DNA from: Pseudomonas pergaminensis
GTDB lineage: Bacteria > Pseudomonadota > Gammaproteobacteria > Pseudomonadales > Pseudomonadaceae
Reading direction: 5' to 3'
NCBI RefSeq assembly: GCF_024112395.2
Contig: NZ_CP078013.2
Coordinates: 5,798,501-5,862,500, forward strand
DNA length: 64,000 bases
The notes below the pieces were generated by a model. It worked only from the letters and a program-made list of their open reading frames with translations, ran no database searches and was not told where the DNA came from. Shown in pieces: positions 56,372 to 64,000 of the stretch. Each line of letters opens with the position of its first letter. Within the stretch, counting starts at the first letter, position 1. The translations under genes and the position numbers were made by a program.

Positions 56372-57805
56372 ATGCCTAGCGAACCCACTGGATCCTCCGT
56401 CGACTTCGAAAAAGTCGGCACCGACTACTTCCAACAACGCGAATTGAAAAAAGGTGCTGCCGGCTGGGTGCTGCTGGTCGGCCTTGGCGTCGCCTACGTG
56501 ATCTCCGGCGACTACGCCGGTTGGAACTTCGGCCTGGCCCAAGGCGGCTGGGGCGGGATGTTCCTCGCCACTTTACTGATGGCCACCATGTACCTGTGCA
56601 TGTGTTTTTCCCTGGCCGAACTGTCTTCCATGATCCCCACCGCCGGCGGTGGCTACGGCTTTGCCCGCAGCGCCTTCGGGCCCTGGGGCGGGTTCCTCAC
56701 CGGCACCGCGATCCTGATCGAATACGCCATCGCGCCCGCCGCCATCGCGGTGTTTATCGGCGCGTATTGCGAGTCGCTGTTCGGCATCGGCGGCTGGATG
56801 ATCTACCTGGCGTTCTACATCATCTTTATTGGCATCCACATCTTCGGCGTCGGCGAAGCCTTGAAGTTGATGTTTGTGATTACTGCCGTGGCCGCGATTG
56901 CCCTGGGCGTGTTCCTGGTGTCGATGGTGCCGCACTTTAATGTCGCCAACCTGCTGGACATCCCGGTGACCGAAGCCAAGGGCGCCAGCACCTTCCTGCC
57001 GTTTGGTTACGTGGGTGTGTGGGCGGCGATTCCCTATGCCATCTGGTTCTTCCTCGCCGTAGAAGGCGTGCCCCTGGCCGCCGAAGAAACCAAGAACCCC
57101 AAGCGCGACCTGCCGCGCGGTCTGATCGGCGCCATTGTGGTGCTGACCAGTTTTGCCTTGCTGATCCTGGTGATCGCACCGGGCGGCGCCGGCACTTATG
57201 CGCTGATCAAGTCCGGCAACCCGCTGGTGGAGGCGCTGGCCTTGTCCTATGGCGGCTCGACCTGGATGGGCGGCTTCGTCAACCTGGTTGGCCTGGCCGG
57301 GCTGATCGCGAGCTTTTTCTCGATTATCTACGCTTATTCGCGGCAGATCTTCGCACTGTCCCGCGCCGGTTACCTGCCGCGCAGACTGTCCCAGACCAAC
57401 AAGAGCAAGGCGCCCGTGCTGGCCTTGGTGATCCCCGGCATCATCGGCTTTGGCCTGTCGCTGACCGGCCAGGGTGACTTGCTGATCCTGGTGGCGGTGT
57501 TCGGTGCGACTATTTCCTACGTGCTGATGATGGCCGCGCACATCACCCTGCGCATCCGTCGCCCCAAAATGGACCGTCCGTACCGCACGCCGGGCGGCAT
57601 CTTCACCTCCGGCATTGCCCTGGTACTGGCCTGCGTGGCCGTGGTGGCGGGCTTTCTGGTGGATCCACGGGTGGTGATTGGCGCCGCGATCATCTATGGA
57701 GTATTAATTGCTTACTTTGCTTTCTACAGCCGGCATCACTTGGTAGCGGGCACGCCCGAAGAGGAATTCGCGGCGATCCAGGCCGCAGAGGCCGCCTTGC
57801 ACTGA
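56372..57805 (+). CDS. eat: Ethanolamine permease
   Basis: 477 residues, amino acid-polyamine-organocation family with about twelve helices. Blocks are GWVLLVGLGVAYVISGDYAG, WNFGLAQGGWGGMFLATLLM, SSMIPTAGGGYGFARSAFGP and YAIWFFLAVEGVPLAAEETK. It brings ethanolamine in for EutBC. GGAAGG precedes the ATG and is part of a small hairpin (TGGAA...TTCCA, 56356-56371) that ends at the start codon. Confidence 0.93.
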   Translation: MPSEPTGSSVDFEKVGTDYFQQRELKKGAAGWVLLVGLGVAYVISGDYAGWNFGLAQGGWGGMFLATLLMATMYLCMCFSLAELSSMIPTAGGGYGFARSAFGPWGGFLTGTAILIEYAIAPAAIAVFIGAYCESLFGIGGWMIYLAFYIIFIGIHIFGVGEALKLMFVITAVAAIALGVFLVSMVPHFNVANLLDIPVTEAKGASTFLPFGYVGVWAAIPYAIWFFLAVEGVPLAAEETKNPKRDLPRGLIGAIVVLTSFALLILVIAPGGAGTYALIKSGNPLVEALALSYGGSTWMGGFVNLVGLAGLIASFFSIIYAYSRQIFALSRAGYLPRRLSQTNKSKAPVLALVIPGIIGFGLSLTGQGDLLILVAVFGATISYVLMMAAHITLRIRRPKMDRPYRTPGGIFTSGIALVLACVAVVAGFLVDPRVVIGAAIIYGVLIAYFAFYSRHHLVAGTPEEEFAAIQAAEAALH

Positions 57806-57818
57806 TAGCCGTAAACCT

Positions 57819-57842
57819 CGACGCAGGCCCGTGCCTGCGTCG
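57819..57842 (+). terminator. Hairpin between the permease gene and eutB
   Basis: CGACGCAGGC (57819-57828) pairs perfectly with GCCTGCGTCG (57833-57842), loop CCGT. Ten pairs and no U-run; the eutB ribosome site AAGGAGA begins 4 bp later. More likely an intercistronic stabiliser than a stop. Confidence 0.55.
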
Positions 57843-57857
57843 CCAAGGAGACACTGT

Positions 57858-59252
57858 ATGGCAAGTTTTTCCCACGCGGTGGGTGCTCAAACCTACCGCT
57901 TCGACAGCCTCAAGGACGTGATGGCCAAGGCCAGCCCCGCACGCTCCGGGGACTTTCTCGCCGGCGTCGCCGCACAGAACGACGGTGAACGCGTGGCGGC
58001 GCAGATGGCGTTGGCAAATATCCCGCTCAAACACTTCCTGGAAGAAGTGCTGATCCCCTATGAAAGCGATGAAGTCACCCGACTGATCATCGACACCCAC
58101 GATAAACAGGCGTTTAGCGCGGTCAGCCACCTGACCGTCGGCGGCTTGCGCGACTGGCTGCTCAGCGACGCGGCCGATGAACATTCCCTACGCGCCTTGG
58201 CGCCTGGGCTGACACCGGAGATGGCCGCCGCCGTGTCCAAGATCATGCGCGTGCAGGACCTAGTGCTGGTGGCGCAGAAGATCCGAGTGGTCACGCAGTT
58301 TCGCGGCACCATGGGCCTGCGTGGGCGCTTATCCACACGGCTGCAGCCCAACCACCCCACGGACGAACCGGCGGGCATCGCCGCGAGCATTCTCGATGGC
58401 CTGTTGTACGGCAACGGCGACGCCATGATCGGCATCAACCCGGCCACCGACAGCATCGCCTCGATCTGCGCCATGCTGGAGATGCTCGACGCGATCATCC
58501 AGCGCTACGAGATCCCGACCCAGGCCTGCGTACTTACTCACGTCACCACCTCCATCGAGGCCATCAACCGTGGCGTGCCGCTGGACCTGGTGTTCCAGTC
58601 GATCGCCGGCACCGAGGCCGCCAATGCCAGTTTCGGCATCAGCCTGAGCGTGCTGCAGGAAGGTTACGAAGCGGGGCTGAGCCTCAATCGCGGCACACTG
58701 GGCCAGAACCTGATGTACTTCGAAACCGGCCAGGGCAGCGCCTTGTCGGCCAACGCGCACTTCGGTGTCGACCAGCAAACCTGCGAAACCCGCGCTTATG
58801 CGGTGGCCCGGCACTTCAAACCGTTCCTGGTAAATACAGTCGTAGGATTTATCGGCCCCGAGTACCTGTACAACGGCAAGCAGATCATCCGCGCCGGCCT
58901 CGAAGACCACTTCTGCGGCAAGCTGCTCGGCGTGCCCATGGGCTGCGACATCTGCTACACCAACCACGCCGAAGCCGACCAGGATGACATGGACACCCTG
59001 CTGACCCTGCTGGGCGTGGCCGGGATCAATTTCATCATGGGCATCCCCGGCTCCGACGACATCATGCTCAACTACCAGACCACTTCGTTCCACGACGCCC
59101 TGTACGCCCGCCAAACATTGGGTTTAAAGCCGGCGCCGGAGTTTGAACAGTGGCTGGCCAAGATGGGCATCTTCACGCAAGCCGACGGCAAGGTGCGCTT
59201 CGGCAACAGCTTGCCACCGGCGTTTCGCCAAGCCTTGGCGCAATTGGGATGA
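57858..59252 (+). CDS. eutB: Ethanolamine ammonia-lyase large subunit
   Basis: 464 residues. Adenosylcobalamin enzyme that splits ethanolamine into acetaldehyde and ammonia. Blocks are [80 protein letters not shown] and [27 protein letters not shown] lies 8 bases before the ATG. It is coupled to eutC. No shell or reactivase gene (eutA, eutMN) is present. Confidence 0.97.
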   Translation: MASFSHAVGAQTYRFDSLKDVMAKASPARSGDFLAGVAAQNDGERVAAQMALANIPLKHFLEEVLIPYESDEVTRLIIDTHDKQAFSAVSHLTVGGLRDWLLSDAADEHSLRALAPGLTPEMAAAVSKIMRVQDLVLVAQKIRVVTQFRGTMGLRGRLSTRLQPNHPTDEPAGIAASILDGLLYGNGDAMIGINPATDSIASICAMLEMLDAIIQRYEIPTQACVLTHVTTSIEAINRGVPLDLVFQSIAGTEAANASFGISLSVLQEGYEAGLSLNRGTLGQNLMYFETGQGSALSANAHFGVDQQTCETRAYAVARHFKPFLVNTVVGFIGPEYLYNGKQIIRAGLEDHFCGKLLGVPMGCDICYTNHAEADQDDMDTLLTLLGVAGINFIMGIPGSDDIMLNYQTTSFHDALYARQTLGLKPAPEFEQWLAKMGIFTQADGKVRFGNSLPPAFRQALAQLG

Positions 59253-59263
59253 AGGAGCCGCCT

Positions 59264-60082
59264 GTGCAACTCGACCTGCCTGACAACCCTTGGCTGGAAC
59301 TGCGCCGCCTGACGCCAGCCCGTATTGCCCTGGGCCGCACTGGCACCAGCATCCCCACCAGCGCGCAGCTGGATTTCCAGTTCGCCCACGCCCAGGCGCG
59401 GGACGCGGTGCATTTGCCCTTCGACCATGCAGGCCTCAGTAGCCAGTTAGCCGAGCGTGGGCGTGACAGCCTGTTGCTGCACAGTGCTGCCACCGACCGT
59501 CACATGTACCTGCAACGCCCCGACCTGGGGCGGCGGTTGAGCGATGAGTCGGCCCAGTTGCTGCGCGATCATGCATCGGCCAACCCTGGCGGCGTGGACT
59601 TGGCGGTCGTGGTCGCTGATGGCCTGTCGGCACTGGCGGTGCATAAACACACCTTGCCGTTTCTGACACGCCTGGAGGAACAGAGCAGCGCTGACGGTTG
59701 GTCCTTGTCGCCGGTCATCCTGGTGGAACAGGGCCGCGTGGCGGTGGCGGATGAAGTGGGCCAGTTACTGGGGGCCAAGATGACCGTCATTCTGATCGGC
59801 GAACGGCCCGGCCTCAGTTCGCCGGACAGCCTGGGCCTGTATTTCACCTACAACCCCAAGGTGGGTCTCACCGACGCCTACCGCAACTGCATCTCCAATG
59901 TGCGCCTGGAAGGCTTGAGCTACGGCATGGCCGCCCACCGCCTGCTTTACTTGATGCGAGAGGCGTGTCGTCGGCAGCTGTCGGGGGTCAATCTCAAGGA
60001 CGAGGCGCAGGTTCAGACCATCGAATCGGATGATCCGGACCTGATGAAAGGCAATTTCCTGCTCAGTTCACCGGATGACTGA
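59264..60082 (+). CDS. eutC: Ethanolamine ammonia-lyase small subunit
   Basis: 272 residues. Blocks are [80 protein letters not shown] and [20 protein letters not shown], the last in the cobalamin-binding region. Start: the GTG at 59264 has AAGGAG six bases upstream; an ATG at 59249 overlaps the eutB stop (ATGA) but has no ribosome site. The GTG is preferred, and the ATG would add five residues. Confidence 0.94.
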   Translation: MQLDLPDNPWLELRRLTPARIALGRTGTSIPTSAQLDFQFAHAQARDAVHLPFDHAGLSSQLAERGRDSLLLHSAATDRHMYLQRPDLGRRLSDESAQLLRDHASANPGGVDLAVVVADGLSALAVHKHTLPFLTRLEEQSSADGWSLSPVILVEQGRVAVADEVGQLLGAKMTVILIGERPGLSSPDSLGLYFTYNPKVGLTDAYRNCISNVRLEGLSYGMAAHRLLYLMREACRRQLSGVNLKDEAQVQTIESDDPDLMKGNFLLSSPDD

Positions 60083-60174
60083 GCGCTGCACGATTGCGCT
60101 TTTTCGCGCCATTAGGCAGCATCGAGTCACGGCCGCTTGTGTGGTCATCCCCCATTTGGAAGTTGAGGCCTGGC

Positions 60175-60633
60175 ATGCGGATTACTCAAGCGACCCTGGA
60201 ACACCTGGATCTGTTGACCCCGCTGTTCGTCAAATACCGTGAGTTCTACGGCGCCCTGCCCTTTCCGGACTCATCGCGGGCCTTCCTGGAAAAGCGCCTG
60301 CGCCGCAAGGAATCGGTGATTTACCTGGCCCTGGCGGATGACGATGACAAGAAATTGCTGGGGTTTTGCCAGCTCTACCCGAGCTTTTCGTCGCTGTCGC
60401 TCAAGCGCGTGTGGATCCTCAATGACATCTACGTGGCCGAAGACGCCCGCCGGCAACTGGTGGCGGACAACCTGATGCGCACGGCGAAGAAAATGGCCAA
60501 GGAGACCCACGCGGTACGGCTGCGCGTGTCGACCAGCAGCGACAACGAAGTGGCGCAGAAGACCTATGAGTCGATCGGGTTCCGCGAAGACACCGAGTTC
60601 AAGAACTACACGCTGCCGATCAGCGAAGATTGA
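60175..60633 (+). CDS. GNAT family N-acetyltransferase
   Basis: 152 residues. GNAT fold with RITQATLEHLDLLTPLFVKY, the beta strand LGFCQLYPSFSSLSLKRVWI, LNDIYVAEDARRQLVADNLM (acetyl-CoA loop region) and LRVSTSSDNEVAQKTYESIGF. The usual RxxGxG/A pyrophosphate loop is degraded here (ARRQLV), as in several close relatives. Substrate unknown. The ATG at 60175 has GAGG upstream; an in-frame start 81 bp earlier is rejected. A gene in this position also follows eutC in P. aeruginosa. Confidence 0.87.
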   Translation: MRITQATLEHLDLLTPLFVKYREFYGALPFPDSSRAFLEKRLRRKESVIYLALADDDDKKLLGFCQLYPSFSSLSLKRVWILNDIYVAEDARRQLVADNLMRTAKKMAKETHAVRLRVSTSSDNEVAQKTYESIGFREDTEFKNYTLPISED

Positions 60634-60665
60634 TCCCACACCCCATCTAATGTCGACGCAGGCTT

Positions 60666-60757
60666 CTGTAGGAGCCGGCTTGCCGGCGATAGGATCATCT
60701 CGGTCTCAGCTGATACACCGAGGTGCCTGCTATCGCCGGCAAGCCAGCGCCTACAGA
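60666..60757. repeat. REP pair, GTAGGAGCCGGCTTGCCGGCGAT class
   Basis: CTGTAGGAGCCGGCTTGCCG at 60665 and the inverse CGCCGGCAAGCCAGCGCCTACAG at 60734-60756. This is a third REP core in the window, with GTAGGAG where the other classes have GTGGGAG. Confidence 0.88.
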
Positions 60758-60832
60758 TAATGTTGAGCCTGCGAATGCCTTTGCACGACATCCCCCGCTA
60801 CAAAACCAACACGCTTTTCACCTCCCAATCCG

Positions 60833-60838
60833 TATAAT
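60833..60838 (+). promoter_or_regulatory. Candidate -10 box upstream of the dedA gene
   Basis: A perfect TATAAT. No convincing -35 lies 16-18 bp upstream, so it may need an activator. A start near 60845 would give a leader of about 100 bases before the dedA ATG. Confidence 0.5.
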
Positions 60839-60903
60839 GCGGACCTTTCAGGGTTGTAAGAAATGCGGCATACACTTGTAGCCTTATTAACCCGAGCTTC
60901 CGC
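60839..60903 (+). promoter_or_regulatory. Nested inverted repeats, possible structured leader of dedA
   Basis: Three stems are nested in order: GCGGA/TCCGC (60839 and 60899), GGGTT/AACCC (60851 and 60889), TAAG/CTTA (60857 and 60883). The apex can form TACA-CT-TGTA. All pairs are exact. The element lies between the -10 box and the dedA start and could act as a sensor or protecting fold. Confidence 0.4.
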
Positions 60904-60943
60904 ACAGGCCTGCTGAGCCGGGCCATTCACACAGGTGCCATCC

Positions 60944-61600
60944 ATGGATTTCAACCCGCTCGACCTTATCCTGCATCTCGACGTTTACCTCGACCTGCTG
61001 GTAACCAATTACGGTCCGTGGATCTACGCCATTCTGTTTCTGGTCATCTTTTGCGAAACCGGCCTGGTGGTCATGCCGTTCCTGCCAGGTGATTCGTTGC
61101 TGTTCATCGCCGGCGCCGTGGCGGCAGGTGGTGGCATGGACCCGGTATTGCTGGGCGGCCTGCTGATGCTGGCGGCCATCCTGGGTGACAGCACCAACTA
61201 TGTGATTGGGCGAACGGTGGGCGAACGCTTGTTCAACAACCCGAACTCGAAAATCTTCCGTCGCGACTACCTGCAAAAAACCCACGACTTCTACGACAAG
61301 CACGGCGGCAAAACCGTGACGCTGGCGCGCTTCCTGCCGATCCTGCGCACCTTTGCACCGTTCGTGGCCGGCATCGCGAAAATGCCTTACGCGCGCTTCT
61401 TCGGTTTCAGCGTGCTGGGCACCATCCTCTGGGTCGGCGGCCTGGTGACCCTGGGCTATTTCTTCGGCAACGTGCCGTTCATCAAGAAAAACCTGTCGCT
61501 GCTGGTGGTGTTTATCATCCTGCTGTCGCTAGTGCCGATGATCATTGGCGTGTTCCGCAGCCGTTTTGGTCGCGCGTCGTCCCAAGCCAAGTCGCAGTAA
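60944..61600 (+). CDS. DedA family membrane protein
   Basis: 218 residues. Blocks are LFLVIFCETGLVVMPFLPGD, GDSTNYVIGRTVGERLFNN and FYDKHGGKTVTLARFLPILR, with the basic and acidic residues typical of DedA transporters. The family recycles undecaprenyl phosphate and other lipids across the inner membrane. It is a second DedA protein beside the fusion at 38.6 kb, and here there is no PAP2 domain. It is followed by mtfA after 6 bp. Confidence 0.93.
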   Translation: MDFNPLDLILHLDVYLDLLVTNYGPWIYAILFLVIFCETGLVVMPFLPGDSLLFIAGAVAAGGGMDPVLLGGLLMLAAILGDSTNYVIGRTVGERLFNNPNSKIFRRDYLQKTHDFYDKHGGKTVTLARFLPILRTFAPFVAGIAKMPYARFFGFSVLGTILWVGGLVTLGYFFGNVPFIKKNLSLLVVFIILLSLVPMIIGVFRSRFGRASSQAKSQ

Positions 61601-61606
61601 GCGCCC

Positions 61607-62422
61607 ATGTGGTCTCTCAGCGCCTGGCGTCGCCAGCGCTTGCTGGCCAAGCACCCAATTGCCGATGACACCTGGCAGCGGGTGCGCCATCACCTGACCT
61701 TCCTCGACGGCCTCACCGCCGAGCAGGACCTGTGGCTGCGCGAAGCCTGTGTGGTGTTCCTCGCCGAGAAACACCTCACTGCCTTGCCCGGCGTCGAACT
61801 GCACCAGGAACAACGCCTGCTGCTCGCCGCCCAGGCGCAACTGCCGCTGATGAACCTCGGCGACCTCGACTGGTACCAGGGTTTCCACGAAATCGTGCTG
61901 TACCCCGACGACTTCGTCAGCCCCCAGCGTCATCGCGACAGCAGCGGCATCGAACACGAATGGGACGGCGAGCACAGCGGCGAAGCCTGGCAACAAGGCC
62001 CGGTCATCCTCGCCTGGCCCGGCGTGCTCGCCAGCGGCAATTGGGAAGGCTACAACCTGGTCATCCACGAACTGGCGCACAAGCTCGACATGCTCAACGG
62101 CGACGCCAATGGCCTGCCGCCGCTGCATAACGACATGCGCGTGCAGGAATGGGCCAGCGTGATGCAGAGCGCCTACGACGACCTCAACCGACAGTTGGAT
62201 GCCAACCCGGACGCCGACACCGAGATCGACCCCTACGCCGCCGAAAACCCCGCGGAATTCTTTGCCGTCACCAGCGAATATTTTTTCAGCGCCCCGGATT
62301 TACTGGTCAGCCATTATCCCCAGGTGTACGCCCAACTCAGCCGCTTTTATCGCCAGGATCCCCTGGCCCGCCTCACCCACCTGCAAGCCAGCGACCCGCG
62401 TTATCAACCGCAAGGCGAATGA
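61607..62422 (+). CDS. mtfA: M90 family zinc metallopeptidase (MtfA)
   Basis: 271 residues. The zinc motif HELAHKLDMLNG (HExxH) and the downstream Glu in ENPAEFFAVTSEYFFSAPDL are seen, and the block YQGFHEIVLYPDDFVSPQRH is conserved. In E. coli MtfA removes the Mlc repressor of glucose transport; its target in pseudomonads is unknown. It follows dedA by 6 bp and probably shares its message. Confidence 0.92.
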   Translation: MWSLSAWRRQRLLAKHPIADDTWQRVRHHLTFLDGLTAEQDLWLREACVVFLAEKHLTALPGVELHQEQRLLLAAQAQLPLMNLGDLDWYQGFHEIVLYPDDFVSPQRHRDSSGIEHEWDGEHSGEAWQQGPVILAWPGVLASGNWEGYNLVIHELAHKLDMLNGDANGLPPLHNDMRVQEWASVMQSAYDDLNRQLDANPDADTEIDPYAAENPAEFFAVTSEYFFSAPDLLVSHYPQVYAQLSRFYRQDPLARLTHLQASDPRYQPQGE

Positions 62423-62464
62423 CCGTACGACGTCTGGCGCATGGCATCGGCGGCGGAATGTGCC

Positions 62465-62470
62465 TATAAT
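62465..62470 (+). promoter_or_regulatory. Candidate -10 box of ppa
   Basis: TATAAT at 62465-62470 with a weak TGGCAT 17 bp upstream, starting transcription near 62477. A short perfect hairpin (GGCCAAG-TTT-CTTGGCC, 62494-62510) lies in the leader before the ppa ATG at 62532. Confidence 0.5.
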
Positions 62471-62531
62471 CGCCGCCACTTTTAGGCCAATCCGGCCAAG
62501 TTTCTTGGCCAATTAACGGGGGCAACGCCCA

Positions 62532-63059
62532 ATGAGCTACAGCAAGATTCCGGCTGGCAAAGACCTGCCGAACGACATCTACGTCGCCATCGAGATTCCG
62601 GCCAACCACGCGCCGATCAAATACGAAATCGACAAAGACAGCGACTGCCTGTTCGTTGACCGTTTCATGGCCACCCCGATGTTCTACCCGGCCAACTACG
62701 GTTTTATCCCCAACACCCTGGCTGACGACGGTGACCCCCTCGACGTGCTGGTCGTGACCCCTTACCCGGTTACCCCAGGCTCGGTTATCCGCGCACGCCC
62801 GGTCGGTATCCTGAACATGACCGACGACGGCGGCGGCGACGCCAAAGTGATCGCGGTTCCACACGACAAGCTGTCCCAGCTGTACGTGGACGTGAAGGAA
62901 TACACCGACCTGCCGCCACTGCTGCTGGAACAGATCAAGCACTTCTTCGAGAACTACAAAGACCTCGAAAAAGGCAAATGGGTGAAGATCGACGGTTGGG
63001 GCAACGCAGACGCCGCCCGCGCCGAGATCCTGAAGTCGGTCGCTGCCTACAAAGGCTGA
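62532..63059 (+). CDS. ppa: Inorganic pyrophosphatase (family I)
   Basis: 175 residues, the standard length. Blocks are [40 protein letters not shown] with the catalytic DDGDPLDVL, and the later acids of [11 protein letters not shown]. It hydrolyses pyrophosphate to drive biosynthesis. GGGGG precedes the ATG by about 10 bases. A strong bidirectional terminator follows. Confidence 0.97.
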   Translation: MSYSKIPAGKDLPNDIYVAIEIPANHAPIKYEIDKDSDCLFVDRFMATPMFYPANYGFIPNTLADDGDPLDVLVVTPYPVTPGSVIRARPVGILNMTDDGGGDAKVIAVPHDKLSQLYVDVKEYTDLPPLLLEQIKHFFENYKDLEKGKWVKIDGWGNADAARAEILKSVAAYKG

Positions 63060-63087
63060 TACCCGCTCCTCATTGCTTCGGCAATTG

Positions 63088-63116
63088 AAAAAGCCCCGAT
63101 CATTCGGGGCTTTTTT
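63088..63116. terminator. Rho-independent terminator after ppa
   Basis: AAAAAGCCCCGA, loop TCAT, TCGGGGCTTTTT and a six-T run. Twelve pairs with A and T tracts on both sides, so it should work in both directions. The strongest terminator in the window. Confidence 0.92.
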
Positions 63117-63150
63117 GTGGGAAAAATTAAACGACAAGTTCAACATTTTA

Positions 63151-63188
63151 TAAACAACGTTTAACTGATTCTTTAATACGACGTATTA
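63151..63188. promoter_or_regulatory. Operator-like palindromes in front of the S24 repressor gene
   Basis: A perfect 15-bp palindrome TAATACG-A-CGTATTA (63174-63188) and a shorter dyad TAAAC-AAC-GTTTA (63151-63163), in an AT-rich stretch 85-120 bp upstream of the repressor ATG. Likely autoregulatory sites. Confidence 0.55.
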
Positions 63189-63272
63189 GGCTACAACTAA
63201 GCAAAGGCCTACACGCGCAACTCAACGCATGGTTTATTTGATCTGTAATTCCGGCCAGTAAACTCTGCGTTT

Positions 63273-64000
63273 ATGAATACATCAGGTGATCGTTTAAAAG
63301 CGCTACTACGGGAAGTTCATCTTTCCGCCTCCGACTTCGCCAAGAACCGTGGTGTCACGCCTCAACACGTGAACAACTGGTTCAAGCGCGGTGTACCCAT
63401 GGGCCGACTCAACGAGATCGCAGAACTGCTGTGCATCTCCAGCCGTTGGCTGCGCACCGGCGAAGGCCCCAAGCACCCACCGGCCAACTTCCTGCTGGAA
63501 GGCCCGGACACCCGAAAAGGACTGCCCGCACCCACCCGCGAAGGACGCGGTAAATACCTCGCAGACCCCGCCTGCCCCCCAGGAAAAATCGACGTGGAGA
63601 TCGACCTCCACCCCTCATTCACCTCCACCGAATGCGTCCGCATCACCCTGCACACCCTCCAGGCCCTCAACGTAAAACCCGACCGCGCCCTGGGCGCCTA
63701 CATGGTCGACAACAGCATGATCGACATCATCCAACAAGGCGCCACCCTCGCCATCGACCGAGGCCGCACCCAAATCATCGACGGCGAAATCTACGCGGTA
63801 GAACACGACGGCATGCTGCGCATCAAATACCTCTACAACCGGCCGGGAGGCGGTTTGCGCATGCGCAGCCACAATGCCAGCGAACATCCCGACGAGTACC
63901 TGACGTACGAACAGCGCTTCGAACAGAACTTCCAGATCGTGGGCTGGGTGTTCTGGTGGTCCACGTTGAATAACCGCAGGCCGCCCGTGCCGCTGGATGA
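63273..64000 (+). CDS. LexA/CI-like S24 family transcriptional regulator (partial at the window edge)
   Basis: 242 residues visible, no stop before the edge. An N-terminal helix-turn-helix (about 3-65, FAKNRGVTPQHVNNWFKRGV) and a C-terminal S24 peptidase-like domain: VDNSMIDIIQQGATLAIDRG with the Ser (the family usually has GDSM), then IIDGEIYAVEHDGMLRIKYL with the Lys. Both dyad residues are kept, so RecA-triggered self-cleavage is possible. Such repressors guard prophages or pyocins, or act alone; no phage gene is in the window. Upstream lies an operator-like palindrome. The ATG at 63273 starts the conserved part. Confidence 0.88.
   Translation, partial: MNTSGDRLKALLREVHLSASDFAKNRGVTPQHVNNWFKRGVPMGRLNEIAELLCISSRWLRTGEGPKHPPANFLLEGPDTRKGLPAPTREGRGKYLADPACPPGKIDVEIDLHPSFTSTECVRITLHTLQALNVKPDRALGAYMVDNSMIDIIQQGATLAIDRGRTQIIDGEIYAVEHDGMLRIKYLYNRPGGGLRMRSHNASEHPDEYLTYEQRFEQNFQIVGWVFWWSTLNNRRPPVPLD

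Noticed and set aside
60094..60174. N-terminal extension of the acetyltransferase
   Set aside because: It has no conservation pattern or ribosome site. GAGG lies before the ATG at 60175.

Overview
The window looks like a chromosome segment from a Pseudomonas of the fluorescens group. The gene order follows the P. aeruginosa PA3974 to PA4031 region as I remember it: ladS-thiD-thiE-hemL, miaB-phoH-ybeY-corC-lnt, leuS-lptE-holA, lipA-lipB-ybeD-dacA-rlpA-mltB-rodA-mrdA-rlmH-rsfS-nadD-proA, ubiX-mpl, the ethanolamine genes and ppa. GC is high, and many intergenic gaps carry REP palindromes of the fluorescens type (core GGAGCTGGCTTGCCTGCGAT and variants). I see no rRNA, tRNA, transposase gene or CRISPR array.

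Layout. 0-5 kb: a cut-off gene end, an Lrp-type regulator, DUF2788, rluE, amn and an AidB-like dehydrogenase. 5-11 kb: the sensor kinase gene ladS, then thiamine (thiD, thiE) and tetrapyrrole (hemL) genes. 11-18 kb: miaB, then the phoH-ybeY-corC-lnt run and a ydcF gene whose start codon abuts a hairpin carrying an RsmA/CsrA-like site. 18-25 kb: leuS, lptE, holA, the small ribosome-rescue gene arfA and a lytic transglycosylase. 25-38 kb: a long leftward cell-envelope block (ldcA, lipA, lipB, ybeD, dacA, rlpA, mltB, rodA, mrdA, rlmH, rsfS, nadD, proA) that joins lipoate synthesis, the elongasome and septal peptidoglycan enzymes, ribosome factors and NAD synthesis. 38-45 kb: a DNA glycosylase, a DedA-PAP2 fusion, LrgAB, a MaoC hydratase and a lipoprotein with MORN repeats fused to a C13-type peptidase.

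45-52 kb is the most unusual part. A 40-bp minisatellite of about 16 copies lies between REP elements. After the conserved ubiX-mpl pair comes an apparently inserted two-gene cassette, visibly poorer in GC at its promoter-proximal end. The first gene encodes a proline-rich protein with 18 seven-residue repeats. The second encodes a 983-residue protein laid out like a secreted toxin or effector. The two proteins end in the same roughly 65-residue module (26 of 64 positions identical by eye, no gaps), which suggests that they act together. This is my best candidate for an undescribed system.

52-64 kb: an ethanolamine catabolic island. It has a sigma-54 activator, a -24/-12 promoter with upstream palindromes, an aldehyde dehydrogenase, a permease, and EutB and EutC. 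Ethanolamine is imported, deaminated to acetaldehyde and oxidised to acetate, without any microcompartment genes. Then come an acetyltransferase, a DedA protein with a possibly structured mRNA leader, MtfA, inorganic pyrophosphatase with a strong terminator, and an S24-type phage-like repressor that runs off the right end beside a perfect operator-like palindrome.
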